This document shows, piece by piece, positions 1 through 11,600 of a stretch of DNA of 64,000 nt. Numbering within the stretch: position 1 is the first letter of the stretch; every line of letters begins with the position of its first letter. A model generated the notes under the pieces. That model had not been told where the DNA came from. It saw nothing but the letters and a program-made list of their open reading frames with translations, and searched no databases. Both the position numbers and the translations under genes were made by a program. Where the stretch lies: assembly GCA_030248215.1 (NCBI GenBank), contig JASANG010001984.1, positions 186,001 through 250,000 on the forward strand, written 5' to 3'. The DNA comes from Enoplolaimus lenunculus. Its lineage: Eukaryota > Nematoda > Enoplea > Enoplida > Thoracostomopsidae.

Positions 1-826
1 TAACAATGACCATAAGCATGAAATAACACCATCATTTTAAATGTACCGCTTGTCATCAAATGCACTTAAACCTATTTTTTTCTCGCTTATTGTATGTATT
101 ATATGCTTTTCTGATCTCATATATTTCATTAAATTTCTTTGGTTTGTATGCTTAAACAAAACATTAATATAATTTTTACGAACAAATCTCATTTTTCACC
201 ACACAGTTCTTAACACCTTTTGCTTGTTTCTTTTTCGTATCACCACGTTTTATGCTATACCTTTTTGAGCTAAGCCCAACAAACTCATTAATCGGTTGTC
301 CTGCAAAATAGTGGGCGGTCAGGTGAGTAATTACTAGTCTCGAAGTTATCTTCATTCAATTTCATTTCGTTATAAATATTCTCTACAATTATCACCATAC
401 ATACTTTTCATATAATAAATCTAATGCTGCAAAACTGACATATATCGGCTTACAAAGCTTAACGGTTTTTCTTTTCATTTTACAACCTACTAGGTTTTCG
501 TTGAAAATTTGCGATCTTAGGTACCTAGGGCTAGCTACAAGCTCTTTAAATTTATATTCATCGGTTACCAATTATATATCTATGTAACAACAAACATTTG
601 TCATTGTTTTGTCAAATACTGCACTGTTTCACAGTTTAAACAAATATGTTTTGAAACCACTTTTTATATTTACGCATTTCAGTAGTAAATGTGAACAAGG
701 TTCCATTCAATCACATTGAAAAAAATGAAACAAGCCTGTAAACACGATCTAATTTCATGCATAAACTTAAGTAGAGCTTTAAACTTTTCAAATGAACTAT
801 AAAATGTTTCATATATAAATTTGATA

Positions 827-1459
827 CTAATATCTTAACTGAAGCATTATTTGTATAAAACTTTCTTTTAGGGTTGTGCAGTACTGTGAAAGCATATCAC
901 TCGAAATTTTCAATTTTTCATCGGCCAAGGAGTACTCATTATGCAGGTCATGCAAATCGTTAGGGTAAGGTAAATCAACTTCTAACACACAGCCGATATC
1001 ACTTTTGGCATTAACAACTGACAATCCGTTGTTTCTATTTGTTCACGTGTCAGCTCTACCCTTGACCAACCGTACAAGTTGTTGGCATCAAGTACATAAT
1101 ATATCCATTATCTTTATTACTATCATATCCTTCTAAATAGTTCTTGTTAGCTTTTGCATATCGGTGTGTGATCACTGAAACACCGCCACGTTTATCCTTT
1201 TCAAAAAAGTATACATGTCAACAGCCGAATTTAATTCCAACTTAACCTTGGAATATTTTAAACAGCAATCACACGCAAAGCTTGGTAAGGTAATATAATG
1301 TGCAGGGTCTAAACCGTAATATTGTAAGCAAAATAACCGAAAGTTTCTGAAAACATCACATAAAAGTAAAACATAAGTTTTTGAGAATAAATCATGGTAC
1401 TCCGCCATATCTGCAATTTGCATTTCTTCCCAAACTGTTAGCATGGTCATAATCTTCAT
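827..1459 (-). mobile_element. Fossil of a protein-primed family B DNA polymerase (Polinton-like or related DNA element)
   Basis: Two minus-strand stretches (about 1172-1459 and 827-1024) and the DNA between them resemble the DNA_pol_B_2 polymerase carried by Polintons, adintovirus-like elements and their relatives. I recognise the region around the YGLDPAHY motif and a downstream stretch with VLEVDLPYPNDLHDLHNEY. Only a middle piece of the polymerase is present. No integrase, capsid or terminal repeats are seen. The copy is broken in at least two places and looks old, so it is a fossil. Assignment to Polintons rather than another element carrying the same polymerase is inference. Confidence 0.72.
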
Positions 1460-1556
1460 TTGAAATATCCGAGACAGTCAATGATGAATAATAATTGGTC
1501 TTATTCGTTAATATGGTCTTATTTAATCGCTCAAATATGGGTTTAAATATATCTAT

Positions 1557-1931
1557 CAGGGTGCCGCCGGAGACCTAGCTCCGGCAAAAACCAACCTCCA
1601 CTTGGATAATTTGTGTCGTGCCGAAAGTTCTGGTAAATTTGGTAGAGATTTTCTGTACTTGAATAAAGAGTTGTGCCCTTCAGCGGTTTGTTTCGACACT
1701 ATGGGTCAATTGTGTAAGTAATATAGAGTTATCGAGATTTCTTTAGAAAGAACTTAATACAACCAAATTTTTGGCAAAATTTTGCAGATTTTATTGTCAA
1801 AATTAGCAAATTTATAACTTCATTCTTTAAATGTTGCCTTTATTGCTTCACCTCCAGTTCTGGTTCTGGCTCCGGCAAAATTTTTAATTCCGAATCCAGT
1901 TCTAGTTTTTAACCTATACGGTTACACCGTG
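1557..1931. mobile_element. hAT-like miniature element, CAGGGTG family
   Basis: It starts CAGGGTGCCGCCGGAG and ends CGGTTACACCGTG, an imperfect inverted pair. Copies of GGCTCCGGCAAAA lie just inside both ends. No clear 8-bp target duplication is visible, so the exact ends are less certain than for sister copies. Confidence 0.5.
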
Positions 1932-3209
1932 AATATTTAAATAATCAAAATCTGTGAAGTTTATGCACCAACTCATGCAGACATCAAAAGTAACATGGCC
2001 GTAATTGAACTGGGACTTAAATTATAGGATATTAAATTTTAGTTGATGAATGTGTATAACGCTTGTGGAATTCTGAAATTTGATTTCAACGAAGAGCAAA
2101 AATAATCTCACAACCTTAATGAATTTTTGTGAAAATACTGGTTATTAAGTATCCACTCGGGAAATTAACGCAATCTAATGCTTGTTGGTTCAAATATTAC
2201 ATGGTAACAACTTTATAAAATACAGGTTATGGACATGCTAGTTAATTAACTAGAACCTAGAGTGACTAGAGTGAATTAAATGTTCAAACCGATTTTAAAG
2301 CAACTCACTAGGTCATGCTTTTCAAAACGAACAGAAAATTTGACTGTCAGAGCAAAATCCTGTTTATTTGCAAGTGAACTTTGTTACGTAAATTTGTTGT
2401 AATGTTTCATTACACATGTGATGCAGTTGTTCGAACTGAAACAAAAATTACAATATTCCTCCATTATCTTAAAATATTGGTGCAACCGGCATTTTATCTT
2501 CAAAATTTTAGAAATCCCGGTGAACATTTGCACGTCACAATTGTTTTGGCAGAAAAATACAACCTGTTTGAAATTTATACAGTCGGACGCTTTGATGCCT
2601 GGACACTAAACACAAATACTAGCGTATATAAAAAGTACAAATTTAAACATAAAATGTAAATGTCGCATCATAGGCCACACACGACTTTGTTTAATGTCAA
2701 ATTCCTTCTTGCCAACTTTTTAAAAAACTCCAACAGTAATTTGAAAATTATGAAGTCTTAAAATTCAATTCAAATTACCATTTGAAAATTTGCTTCTTTT
2801 CCATTTCCCTCTTGTGACTTACGTTGAATATACCGCATCCGATACGACTCAGGTTTATGAAATACAGTTTCCTCATACTAACAAGTGTTAAAACATCGAG
2901 TAGTAATTTAAGTTAACCTTTGAAATTCAATTGACCTTTTGACTAAATTTTGAAATGTACATGTACTACTACTCTAATTTTTACGTTTCCAATTTACTCT
3001 CTGAGCAGTTTGCGTTTGGTCCGACGGTGAATTGACTGTTTCTATTTCCACGGCATGGACGCAAAATAAAGTGGACGGTGCATTACTTAGCCTTAGTTTT
3101 TGCACTATATCAAGGCTATAGAAGGGTACCGGATATCGGGATATAAAACATATCCGGATTTATATCCTTCAAATATGTATCCGGATATCCGAAATACTAT
3201 TGTGTAAAT

Positions 3210-3589
3210 CAGAGTGTAACCGGATATCCGTTGCTGTTTCCGTTTCCGTTAAAAATCGGCATCCGTTTCAGTTACAGAAATGCTGGAGATTCCGTTATTT
3301 TATGTTCAGAAATTAGCTGTAAATCACGTATGTATGTTTCAGTCTTTCATCATAGATATACTGCAGTTGTTTAAAATAACATAAAAATTACAAATTTTAT
3401 GTATCCAAAATCTATATATTTTCGGTGTGTCCTCTATTTTTTTAAATTTTAGAAAGGTAGGTGATTTTGTGCATGCCTTAATTCGGTTGGCAGAAAATTG
3501 AAACTTTTTTCAGTTTTCCATTCCTGTTTCCGTTATTTTGATCACTATCCGTTCCGTTTCCGTTATATTTACTATCCGTTGACATCCTG
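3210..3589. mobile_element. hAT-like miniature element, CAGGGTG family
   Basis: It starts CAGAGTGTAACCGGATATCC and ends ATCCGTTGACATCCTG. The interior near both ends is rich in TCCGTTTCCGTT. Flanking 8-mers gtgtaaat and atgtaaat agree at 7 of 8 positions, the target-duplication size of hAT transposons. Related interior sequence recurs near 34080-34350. It has no coding capacity. Confidence 0.65.
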
Positions 3590-4681
3590 ATGTAAATTTT
3601 TTGGAATAATTTGCATTGTTTCAGCATTAAAGTAGCAGAAGCTGACGAAAAGAAATTCTGTATTCAAACCTGAGTGAGAATATTGATCAAAATTAATGAT
3701 TATGTTTATATATGTTTTTGCGGAGCAATGTTTCAAAACGAACTGATTATGAGTTTCAAATATTGGTGCGCTGAGTTGCCCATAGTGAACTCTTTGTGAG
3801 AAGGGATTAATACGAATAAGTTTATTCATGCACAATAAACACACGGCGTAGGCATCCACCATTTGGGATTTTAATTCTTTTACTGCAACAGCTAAAATTT
3901 CTATTAATGAAGTACGTAGTGACCCGAATAAAAGGGTCGGTCCCCATTTTGAGTCCTAGGGTCCCTAAACACTAATTAGAGTTCATAGATGTTAATTATT
4001 CCTAAGTATAGTGCATATTAAACGACTCCACGACCAAATAACAACCCGCAAGTAATTTATCAAATAATCCAGAAAATAACGGATATGGCAACCAACAATG
4101 CTGCGGAAGGTAAGTCCTGCCCAAAAGAGGGAATGACATACTTAACTAACCAAAGGCGGCGGAGGGCGGGTTAAAAATAAATAACATTGCGTAACCGAAT
4201 AACAGGGGGTATTCTCTGGAGAAGCCGAATAAATATCAGTCCCCCTCTTCGGGTTAATACAGTATATAATCTATCTTTGGCACGTTTAGTATGAGAATCG
4301 CTTAGTGTTCAAATCCTCATTGATCGGTGAGAATATTTGAGATAGTATAATCACATTACATTTTACCTTTATTATAACCGTCAAAAAATATTTTATATAT
4401 ACTCCAGTGAAAGATTTCGCTATATTTTTCTAAAAGACTGGAACCCAGATCATCTGAAGTGCTTTCTCTCACCATAGGAGCTGGCTGGAATACAACTGCA
4501 ACCAAAGTAGTTACAACTAGTTATTCAATCTGATCATTGACTATAATGATAACAGTATCCAAATTTCAGATTTCAGGTAATAGTTTTAGAATAGAAATCT
4601 AAATATGATAAAATATTAAACTGATGATGTCATAATGTTTTTAGCTTTTTCTGCGATAAGGAAATTATGGCAAACCAATTG

Positions 4682-4797
4682 GCCACCGACCGGTGACCGG
4701 CCGGCCGCCGACCGCGCCGGTTGGCAGGCTACTGGCCGGCCAGCAGGCTACTGGCCGGCCGGCAGGCTACTGGCCGGCCGGCCAGTTCCTAGCCGGT
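4682..4797. repeat. GC-rich minisatellite, 19-bp unit
   Basis: Three near-perfect copies of CAGGCTACTGGCCGGCCGG start at 4725, 4744 and 4763. They are flanked by further CCGGCCG palindromes. The block is mostly G+C in surroundings that are about one third G+C. Confidence 0.85.
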
Positions 4798-5264
4798 GCA
4801 CAACACTACTATCAAGCAAATAGCGCTTAACAAAGTGTATAACAAATTAGGGTCCAATTGGTTAAGAACTACGAAACAGAGTTCTGAACAAACGTAGGCC
4901 GTGTTGATTTAGTTTGCATATTTTAGTCTACGCGAATCGTAAAAGTTTTTAAAACATAGTTTTGCAAACCACCGCTCTCAAATGTTGAATGTTTACAAGA
5001 GTCGGTATGTCACGTGAGACTGCGGGACATTTGTGCGAATATTATGTGATATTACAAAATTACAACGAATATCGTATGATGTTCAGCGGTAAAGTGTAAT
5101 CTTCGGGTGCTATTATGAATATATGAAAAGTCGAACGGCAGCGGCACATATGTGCTTTAAAATACCGAACACACGCTACGACGCAAAATCGCCTAGAACC
5201 ATAGCTTCATACTTACAAAAATCAAATTTCAGATACTAGTATGTGATATTTATAGCCGGACAAT

Positions 5265-5596
5265 TAGGGTATGTTACTTCTCGGAATTTTCCGGTATTTT
5301 CAGTATTGAAAATTTTTCTCATATGAAAATTTAAAAAAATTGACATATTATTCTAACTCTCTAAAATTGTACGTGCGTGTATTGCCGAAATTTTCAATTT
5401 GTGCCATACTCCATATTTTATCATATGTTACCAACTGCATTTGTTCCGCATTTTGGCATTCTAAATGGTGTGTTTGCAGCACTATAAAAGCGATAAAATA
5501 GCGTTAAAAATAAATTTTTCGGTAACAAGTTTTTTATTTTCCGGTTTTTCTTTAACTTTCCTGTTCCGGTATTTTATAATTCCGGTTGCACCCTGA
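5265..5596. mobile_element. hAT-like miniature element, CAGGGTG family
   Basis: The right end reads TTCCGGTTGCACCCTG. The interior (ATTGCCGAAATTTTCAAT, then AAAAGCGATAAAATAGCGTT) matches the copy at 41618-42014 along most of its length. The left end has decayed to TAGGGTATG. It has no coding capacity. Confidence 0.6.
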
Positions 5597-6619
5597 TCAT
5601 ATGATATTCGCAGACAACACCTCGCATATCATATAATATTGAAGAACATAAGGTGACCTACACATTGTTGAATTACTGATCGGCATTAGCAATTTTTTCA
5701 CATCCCGATATCCGGCAATTCTTTCGAGATATTTATAAGGATATCCGAAACTAAATTTTCTATTCCGGATATCCGAAACTCGATTTTCCGTTTTTTGGGT
5801 TCCGAAACCTAAATCTTTGTTTCTCAAGCACGTTTTGCTTGTTGCTCTAAGGTAAGTACTGTGGCCCACAAGCTGATTGCTGAGCGTATCTCGTTCTGTA
5901 AACACTTATTTGTTATGCAACTGCTTCAATAGTGCTGAGTATTCGGTTTAGAAGATTGCTAATGACTAATATACTTGCGTTGGCCACCTGAGATTGAGTT
6001 GATTTCGTTTGTTTAACATCATACTGTTATGCTTGACGTATTAAATCAAGAGCGGCCAGAGTTTAAAATGACGCCCACTATGTAATCTTGCGACGCGACT
6101 TGACGCATCATGGGGAGGGAATCCCCGACCCCACATTGCAAATTCAAGTGAGTTGACATCAATTTAAAATGAATTGAATCGCTGATCATGAATTACAAAT
6201 TCAGAATGCTGAGTTTATTCAACTCATTTCGAGTATAATAATTAACCAACTCAACCGGAATTTACTCAAATCTGGCCACTGTTTACCGATATGAACTCAT
6301 AAAGAACTAATTTTGCTAGCTGAGTTGATTAATCAACCCATTAAAATTTTCAGCGCATAACAACCCTGGTGTGTACACCTGACCATCCCATCTTCACCAC
6401 TCGCGACATTTAAGACTATTTTATTTATTTCAGAAAGCAATCTAAACACAGAAACAAAACTAATGTGGTAAACATATTTAATATTATAGGTTAAACACAT
6501 CGAGATCACAAAAATGCATAGTTTCGGCTGTTCAAACTTGAGAACTGAAGCATGAAAAACTATGTTTAAAATTTTTTAAGGTAGGCAATACAAAGAATCC
6601 TTCATGAAAATTTTGCTGT

Positions 6620-6690
6620 GAATGTGGCGAGGCTTGAACCCGCGACATACAAATTGCCGGTCAAGGTTTAGTTTAACCCAATTAGTACAG
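6620..6690 (-). repeat. tRNA-like remnant
   Basis: Read on the minus strand it contains GGGTTCAAGCC, a good internal B-box of a tRNA promoter, with a weak A-box-like segment upstream. The acceptor arms do not pair well. It is probably the head of a decayed tRNA-derived SINE, not a working tRNA. Confidence 0.3.
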
Positions 6691-6872
6691 TATCTACGAA
6701 TGAGTATATACGGCAAACAAATCTTATATATCCATGCAGTGCTGCAACCGTGAAATTCTGCAGGAGCCGGAGTTTAAGAGTAGGTACATTTAGCTGGTAT
6801 TTGAAAAATAAATGAAAACCTCCTGAACCCACGCAATTTTTCCCAACGTCCATCTATAATAGTAGTCCGTAG

Positions 6873-7828
6873 CAGGGTGTAACCGGATACCAAAAACTGC
6901 CGGAGCCGGATAATGTAATATCTGGCCGCAGCCGGATAATGTAATATCTGGCCGCAGCCGGATAATATAATATCTGGCCGCAGCCGGATAATTAATTCAT
7001 TGTTTTATTTAATGTCATATTTTTTACAGTTTGTATTCTGGTTTAGTAAACCATATTACTATTTAATTAATGTTTGTGGGCACTAATTATTATTTCACAA
7101 ATTAATTGCTTATCACTCAAAAAATTCCACGAGCCCATACCTATATTTTCAATTATTTATTTTCCCAAATAACTGAAATTCAAAACAAAAAACTAAATTA
7201 AAGCATAAATCGAGATATATTCGTGTGTATGCATGCAAGTCTATGTAAGTACCTATCCAACCTAATACTAACCGGCATTCAAATATCAGAATGTAACTCA
7301 CAATTCTTCCTTCCGTCGCCTATGTTATTCAAAATAAATCGGGACAAAGCTTAACACTTTAACAATGAACCTATTCCATTATTCTATGTTTATGTAAAGA
7401 TTGCGATCAGTTGCAATGATTGTTTGGCCCGTATTACCTTTACGGTCGGGCATCCAGTTTTTCCAAGGTACTATAAAATAGAAATGTAGCTTAAGGTAGT
7501 TTTGACTTATTTTCACGTTGAAGTTTAGGCCTATAAAAAGAATGGGCTCCAAATTAAGGTTATTATTTTTGCATTTGCTAAAAATGAACATACAAGGTAC
7601 GAAACTGAACCTTTGACAGGCCGTGTTTATTATTCTACATACAAGTACATCACCTTCAACAAATTTTGAGTTGAAAAAGGTCTTACTTCAATCATAACGA
7701 TATGGAACTGCAATATAATCTAAGTCAATTAGTTTCATTTTTTTAAATCTTTAAACAAATATCCGACAAGAAAAACACCGAGCCGGATGCCGATTTTTTG
7801 CCGGAGCCGGATATCCGGTTACACCCTG
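6873..7828. mobile_element. hAT-like non-autonomous element, 956 bp
   Basis: It has perfect inverted ends: CAGGGTGTAACCGGATA at the left and TATCCGGTTACACCCTG at the right. Inside the left end is a 26-bp tandem repeat (GCCGGATAATGTAATATCTG plus GCCGCA), about three copies at 6904-6991. The interior is shared with the element at 45297-46709. No transposase frame is present. Confidence 0.7.
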
Positions 7829-8666
7829 GCTTAACAAACCGGTCGCCGACATAATTTGAAAGATTAATTCTATGCGCAAATCTATGCTTATGCCTAAATC
7901 AGCGCCTAATGCCTTATAACGATTTTGCTCACGGCTTGTTTCATACATTGTAATAAAAATACACAAAAAATAATTGCTACACAAATATAACCAGTGAATG
8001 AATGATTTAACGAAAAAAGGGACTAGAAAAACCACAGACTCACTACAGTTACCAGATATATTGACATGAATATAAAACTATTTAAATAATTTGCACTTAT
8101 TTGCTCCCAGATTATAAAAATACGATGTGGATGTTTTAGTTAACCCTCGCAAAAAATAAACCATATCCAATCATCCGGAATTTTAGTTTTTCCTCAAGTA
8201 TAAGACGGCGGTTCATGTTTTCCGCGCAGTACGGTAGCATTAACTAGTGGAAAATTAAAAAATTGCAAAATACACACTAAGCATACATTGGGTGACAACT
8301 GTTAAGGTGAGATTAATAAGGAATTGTAAGGTAAGGTACACGAGTGGCCATGCTAAAATTTGATAGCGGGTAACCCCAATACTGGACATTTCCGATGGCA
8401 AAGCGTCAAATAGAATCTGAGCATACATACTTAGGTCAAGAGTCATCATCGACTCACATCAATAACGGCAATAATTCCAAATCCTTCCTAATTTTCCACC
8501 CTCTATACACATATGCCGCAACACAGCTTATTTCAAATTACAATTAACTTTAATAAACTACTTCTCAAAACTGCACTTGTCTCAAATTTGATTTCAGTAC
8601 CGCAGCTGGTACAGAATTTAACTGATTATTCATAGTAATATATTCCTAGGTTGTCTGTGCCTTCTT

Positions 8667-11600
8667 TCACGGCTGTAGCACGCTAGTTCCACCCATTTCT
8701 TGGGGTTTCGAAAGTCCCATTTGGTCAAGAACACTAGGTGCAACATCACACAGAGCTGGTGCACGTCCGTCTGGCAGCGAAGTAACGAACCGTCGTGACC
8801 CAGTTGAAATGAATGGAACTGCAATTTAAATTTCCAACAACACGCTTAAAATTATAACAAATTGCAGCGAGCGATTAACAATTTAGTACGATTACGCTGT
8901 ACTTTTTATTGAAAGACGCACTTAATATCAACCTCCGGTTCCACCATGTAGTCTTCTACTATCCGGGCCCGATTCCGGTTTGTCGCGCTATCGCATTATA
9001 GTTATAACTTGCCACCAGTTGGCTAATAGGCCTTTATAAATTTCGATTTGCTGCGTAAATACATACAAACGGAAACGGCTAGTACCTTACAAAACCCCAT
9101 GTGCTGCCGGCGTGCAGTCAAACATGTGCTGTTTCAAATACTGTTGTTTACTAAAGCTATTGGTTTGATCCGTAATTCACGCCGCAGATACACGCAAGTG
9201 CAGTCGATTTAGATCGGTACGGAATAATACAGAAGAGCGCATCAACGCTTAAGATCACAACCTTAAAACCTAAAATATACCTTGCCACTACCTAAAATAT
9301 ACCTTTCCACTATCAGAAGTGAATAAATTAAAAACTTCTACCTAGCTTAATCAAAACTCATACCTTTGTTGCACGTATGAGCTGTATGCTTGCCACCTTT
9401 ACCATCGTACATCTTCTCAGCATTGCCATGATCAGCAGTAATCATTAATACATAACCACTTTCTTTACATGCTTGTTCAACCATGTGGATAGCTTTGTCT
9501 AAAATCATCATAAAAATTTGTTAAAAAACAGCTTTAATCATGCAAACAGATAACATCCAGTTGCCGAACCTAACAGAAAACAATATCATACTAAGGTTAA
9601 CCGAGGTTGGAAAACTATGTTTGGCCGATATCAAAAGAGGTTATCGCCAAACCATACCAAAAATTCTATTCTATAATTGGAGCGTAAAGCGCCTGCTTGT
9701 TCTAATCCCGCACAGCCTGTTAAACACACCATAATTTTCACAATAAAACCATATCTGCAGCAAACACAAAATTTCAAAGATGAAAAAATATTTTCCTTTT
9801 TCAGTTCAATTCCTTTCGGCATTTACAAATAAATTAAAATAACAACTAAATAATTCAAAAAATTTAAAAGTAACCTGTCGCTTCGCACGCTTTCACGGCA
9901 GCCTCATACTCTCCAGTGTGACCAACCATGTCCGGTGGAGCAAAATTGCACATTATAAACGGATGTTTCTTTGATTTGATAACTTCGGCCATCTGAAAAT
10001 ACCAAACCTGTATAATGAAACCACTCCAACACATCAAAAATGTAAGGACTATCTTCGGTATTTCCCACATTGTTTAACAAAGATCTGCAAAAACCTACCC
10101 CATAGAAGAACAAAAACTATCAAAAAAGTCTGTTTCGAATTAAATTATTCTTAAGGTGAAAATTTTAAAATATGACAAACGGTTCAAAGTCAAACAAGAT
10201 CTAAATAACTAAAAAAGTGCTTCCGGTACTTTTTCTGCGACACCCATTGCACTCATTTCCGGTTGATGATCGTATGTCGGCACCTTCGGCGACGGAATCA
10301 ACGCCCGCTCTTCGTTTTCAAACGCGGCTTCTACACCACCGTTAAAGAAAAACGTTACGTGCGCGTATTTTTCAGTTTCTACAATCAAGCAAATTAAGAC
10401 TTATTAAAGACGAAAACAGAAAATTAATATCTTGGCTTTCAACCAACATGAGAAACTCACACAGGCAGAGTGGCAACTCACACAGGCAGAGTGGCAACTC
10501 ACACAGGCAGAGTGGCAACTGTTTTTGAAAATGCAACTTAAGGAATTTTTACATGCTTTATTTCTGCTGCACCCTTCATTTCTGTGGACAACAACATTTA
10601 TTTCTTTTTTCCATTTTAAATATGACGCATCTATTTAACGTAAACACATGACCAATAATCAATAAAGTGTTCGAGTCCGTTTTAAACTAACCTGCGCAGT
10701 GAAATTGCGTCAAACCCTGTGTTGCGAGCCATTCTGCGAGCACATTTTTATGCTTTTGAGGCGGAAACAATACCGGGAACGGATAGTCCTTGTTATACTC
10801 GTTCATGGTAGAAATATTCTAAAACACATAATCCAAATAATAGTAATATTGGTATTTTTCGGACAGCGAATGAAATACATAGTATTTTTAGGAATGCTCA
10901 AGACTATCTTTTGAATACTTGAACACAAAAATTTAATTTACTATGCAGTCATTAACTTTCCTGTGTAAAGATGGAACATCTGAATCGTAAAAATTCAAAT
11001 TATGTGGTTATTTGATGGAGGAATAACATTTTTGCAAAAAGAAACGTCGCTGATTTGCGCTTGATTTCCAAATACTAAAAATATTTGTAACACCAACCAT
11101 TGGGATATAGCAACCGCACGAAGGCACCTTACCAGCCCTTTGGGATGTGGATGCTTCGATTCAAAATTCCGTTTCAAACCCATCGTTTCTACAATTTGTC
11201 GCATGCGATCTGCACGGAAGTTAAAGAATACTAGCGTATCGTCATCTAAAAGAAAACTAAATAAGTGTCAAAGTACAAAATAATTACAGCAAAAACAGTA
11301 AGAAAATATAGCATATATATTAGCTGTAGCAATAAGCAAATAACACAAAACGCATACGCTGGTTGGATTGTAGCGACGTGACTTCTTAAGTCGTAACTGA
11401 AGCTCAAGTTATGCAGCTTTGACTCTTTATTTTATGTAAACAAAAGGCTTTTGGTTATTTACAAAATTTTTATATAATCAATAATACTTCCAAATTTCAC
11501 TAGTTCTAAAAATAAAGTAGCATCTTTACACGTAAATTGTGTCGATAAGCGGCTACATGCCCAACGAAAAACCTGTCCTGTAATGTAAATTAAAGCCTAT

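Larger units (their letters stand above)
1460..8666. other. Gene-free, repeat-rich stretch
   Basis: I find no host exon supported by splice sites and protein similarity here. The stretch holds several hAT-like miniature elements (listed separately), a GC-rich minisatellite near 4.7 kb, and a dispersed repeat around 4960-5200 that recurs at about 46280-46600 and 52080-52235. It also holds a tRNA-like remnant near 6620-6690. The short open frames in it lack codon bias and recognisable domains. Confidence 0.6.

Noticed and set aside
2381-2659. Plus-strand 92-codon frame
   Set aside because: Low-complexity, AT-driven composition with no domain and no splice context.
4085-4109. ATG followed by MATNNAAEG and a perfect GTAAGT donor
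   Set aside because: It is an attractive first exon by signals alone, but no matching downstream exon or similarity was found.
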